DNA of 5,513 bases from positions 1 through 5,513 of the forward strand of contig CALILB010000384.1 in assembly GCA_938016625.1 (NCBI GenBank). Reading direction: 5' to 3'. This document shows, in pieces, positions 4,458 through 5,513 of this stretch; within the stretch, counting starts at the first letter, position 1, and the number at the start of each line of letters is the position of its first letter. The translations under genes were made by a program, and so were the position numbers. This DNA comes from an uncultured bacterium (lineage in GTDB: Bacteria; Acidobacteriota; Thermoanaerobaculia; Multivoradales; JAHEKO01). Below the pieces are notes generated by a model. The model did not search any database. It was not told the origin of the DNA and saw nothing but the letters and a program-made list of their open reading frames with translations.

Positions 4458-5513
4458 ATGAAGCTCGACGCGAAAGTTCCAACCGGACCCATCCAGGAGA
4501 AATGGGACAAAAGCCGTTTCGAGCTCAAGCTCGTCAACCCCGCCAACAAGCGGCGGTTCGACATCATCGTCGTCGGTTCGGGGCTGGCAGGTGGCTCGGC
4601 GGCGGCCTCGCTCGGGGAGCTCGGGTATCGCGTCAAGTGTTTCTGTTATCAGGACAGCGCCCGGCGGGCTCACTCGATCGCCGCCCAGGGTGGTATCAAC
4701 GCCGCCAAGAACTATCAGAACGACGGTGACAGCATCTGGCGTCTCTTCTACGACACGGTCAAGGGGGGCGATTTTCGCTCGCGCGAGGCCAACGTCCACC
4801 GTCTGGCGCAGGTGAGCGTCAACATCATCGACCAGTGTGTCGCACAGGGCGTTCCCTTTGCCCGGGAGTATGGTGGGCTGCTCGAGAACCGCTCCTTTGG
4901 TGGTGCCCAGGTATCGCGCACCTTCTACGCGCGGGGTCAGACCGGCCAGCAGCTCCTGCTCGGCACCTACCAGGCCCTGTCACGCCAGATAGCCGCAGGA
5001 CAGGTGGAGATGTTCCCGCGCACCGAGATGCTCGACCTGGTGGCCATCGACGGCCGCACCCGGGGAATCGTCACCCGCGACATGGTGTCGGGCGAGATCC
5101 GCTCCTGGGCGGCGGATGCGGTGGTGCTGGCCACCGGTGGCTACAGCAACGTCTTCTTTCTGTCGACCAACGCCAAGGGATGCAACGCCACCGCCATCTG
5201 GAGAGCGCATCGCCGCGGGGCTCTCTTTGCCAACCCCTGCTTTACCCAGATCCATCCCACCTGTATCCCCCAGCACGGCGACTACCAGTCGAAGCTCACC
5301 CTGATGAGCGAGTCGCTGCGCAACGACGGACGCATCTGGGTGCCGGAGAGAGCCGGGGACGATCGCTCGGCAAACCAGATCCCCGAAGCGGAGCGCGACT
5401 ACTATCTGGAGCGCCGTTATCCGGCCTTTGGCAATCTGGTGCCGCGAGATATCGCTTCGCGCGCCGCCAAAATCGTTTGCGACGAGGGCCATGGCATCGG
5501 CCATGGCGGCCGG
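4458..5513 (+). CDS. sdhA: Succinate dehydrogenase/fumarate reductase flavoprotein subunit, N-terminal 352 residues (3' end outside window)
   Basis: This is the catalytic subunit that oxidises succinate to fumarate (or the reverse) with covalently bound FAD, on the cytoplasmic face of the membrane. The frame stays open for 352 codons to the right edge; full proteins of this type have about 640 residues. The dinucleotide-binding fold begins at 35-50 with G40-S-G42-LA-G45. HSIAAQGGINAAKN (72-85) carries His72, the expected site of covalent FAD attachment. TFYARGQTGQQLL, the second FAD motif ATGGYSNVFFLSTNA, IHPTCIP with His266, and SESLRNDGRIW with Arg288 follow; His266 and Arg288 match dicarboxylate-binding and proton-transfer residues of the family. 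DYYLERRYPAFGNLVPRDIA is characteristic of the SdhA type paired with b558 anchors. A 34-residue extension precedes the FAD fold, as in that type. It forms an operon with sdhC; sdhB should follow. Direction of catalysis cannot be told from sequence. Confidence 0.96.
   Translation, partial: MKLDAKVPTGPIQEKWDKSRFELKLVNPANKRRFDIIVVGSGLAGGSAAASLGELGYRVKCFCYQDSARRAHSIAAQGGINAAKNYQNDGDSIWRLFYDTVKGGDFRSREANVHRLAQVSVNIIDQCVAQGVPFAREYGGLLENRSFGGAQVSRTFYARGQTGQQLLLGTYQALSRQIAAGQVEMFPRTEMLDLVAIDGRTRGIVTRDMVSGEIRSWAADAVVLATGGYSNVFFLSTNAKGCNATAIWRAHRRGALFANPCFTQIHPTCIPQHGDYQSKLTLMSESLRNDGRIWVPERAGDDRSANQIPEAERDYYLERRYPAFGNLVPRDIASRAAKIVCDEGHGIGHGGR

Noticed and set aside
3914..4729. A 271-codon + strand frame overlapping sdhC and sdhA
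   Set aside because: It is out of frame with both genes and is rich in Arg, Gly and Pro, typical of a shifted reading of GC-rich coding DNA.
3918..4799. A 293-codon open frame on the - strand across sdhC and sdhA
   Set aside because: It spans the boundary of two well-identified + strand genes, with no family resemblance and no start context.
4980..5504. A 174-codon - strand frame opposite sdhA
   Set aside because: It lies wholly within conserved sdhA coding sequence and has no recognisable product.
5486..5513. CCATGG-containing repeat (GGCCATGGC twice, near the right edge)
   Set aside because: It encodes alternating His-Gly codons within sdhA (HGIGHGG) and is explained by coding sequence.

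Overview
This window is high-GC bacterial chromosomal DNA (roughly 60-65% G+C by eye) with all recognisable genes on the + strand. Left to right it holds: the 3' end of an insertion-sequence transposase (IS481/IS3-type integrase core); a complete exported oligoendopeptidase F-like zinc peptidase (pepF); a 212-bp intergenic stretch packed with palindromic repeats; a complete poly(A) polymerase of the PcnB family; a complete di-heme cytochrome b subunit of succinate dehydrogenase (sdhC); and the first 352 codons of the flavoprotein subunit sdhA, which runs off the right edge.

The organism cannot be fixed from the sequence alone. An M3B peptidase with a signal peptide, a b558-type single-anchor SdhC followed by an SdhA of the type seen in Bacteroidota and related groups, a PcnB ending in an Arg-rich tail, and high GC together suggest a Gram-negative, respiring bacterium outside the classical Gammaproteobacteria. 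Acidobacteriota or a former deltaproteobacterial lineage would fit; this is an inference of modest confidence.

The regions look functionally separate. The transposase end lies only 49 bp before pepF, so an insertion probably remodelled the pepF upstream region. pepF and pcnB are separated by repeat-rich DNA that begins at the pepF stop codon and is bounded by a perfect 14-bp inverted repeat. The right arm of that repeat overlaps by one base a perfect TATAAT placed 7 bp before the pcnB GTG start, which lacks a Shine-Dalgarno sequence; this suggests a leaderless pcnB mRNA. After pcnB, a 70-bp gap precedes sdhC and sdhA, which are clearly an operon (9-bp gap, strong AGGAGG site). sdhB, the iron-sulfur subunit, would be expected just beyond the window. 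SdhC anchors the complex in the membrane and passes electrons from SdhA/SdhB to quinone.

No gene-free stretch exceeds 300 bp. I found no defence system, CRISPR array, tRNA, rRNA or clearly new gene system. The least ordinary parts are the repeat-dense spacer, the apparent leaderless start of pcnB, and the secreted form of a peptidase that is usually cytoplasmic.
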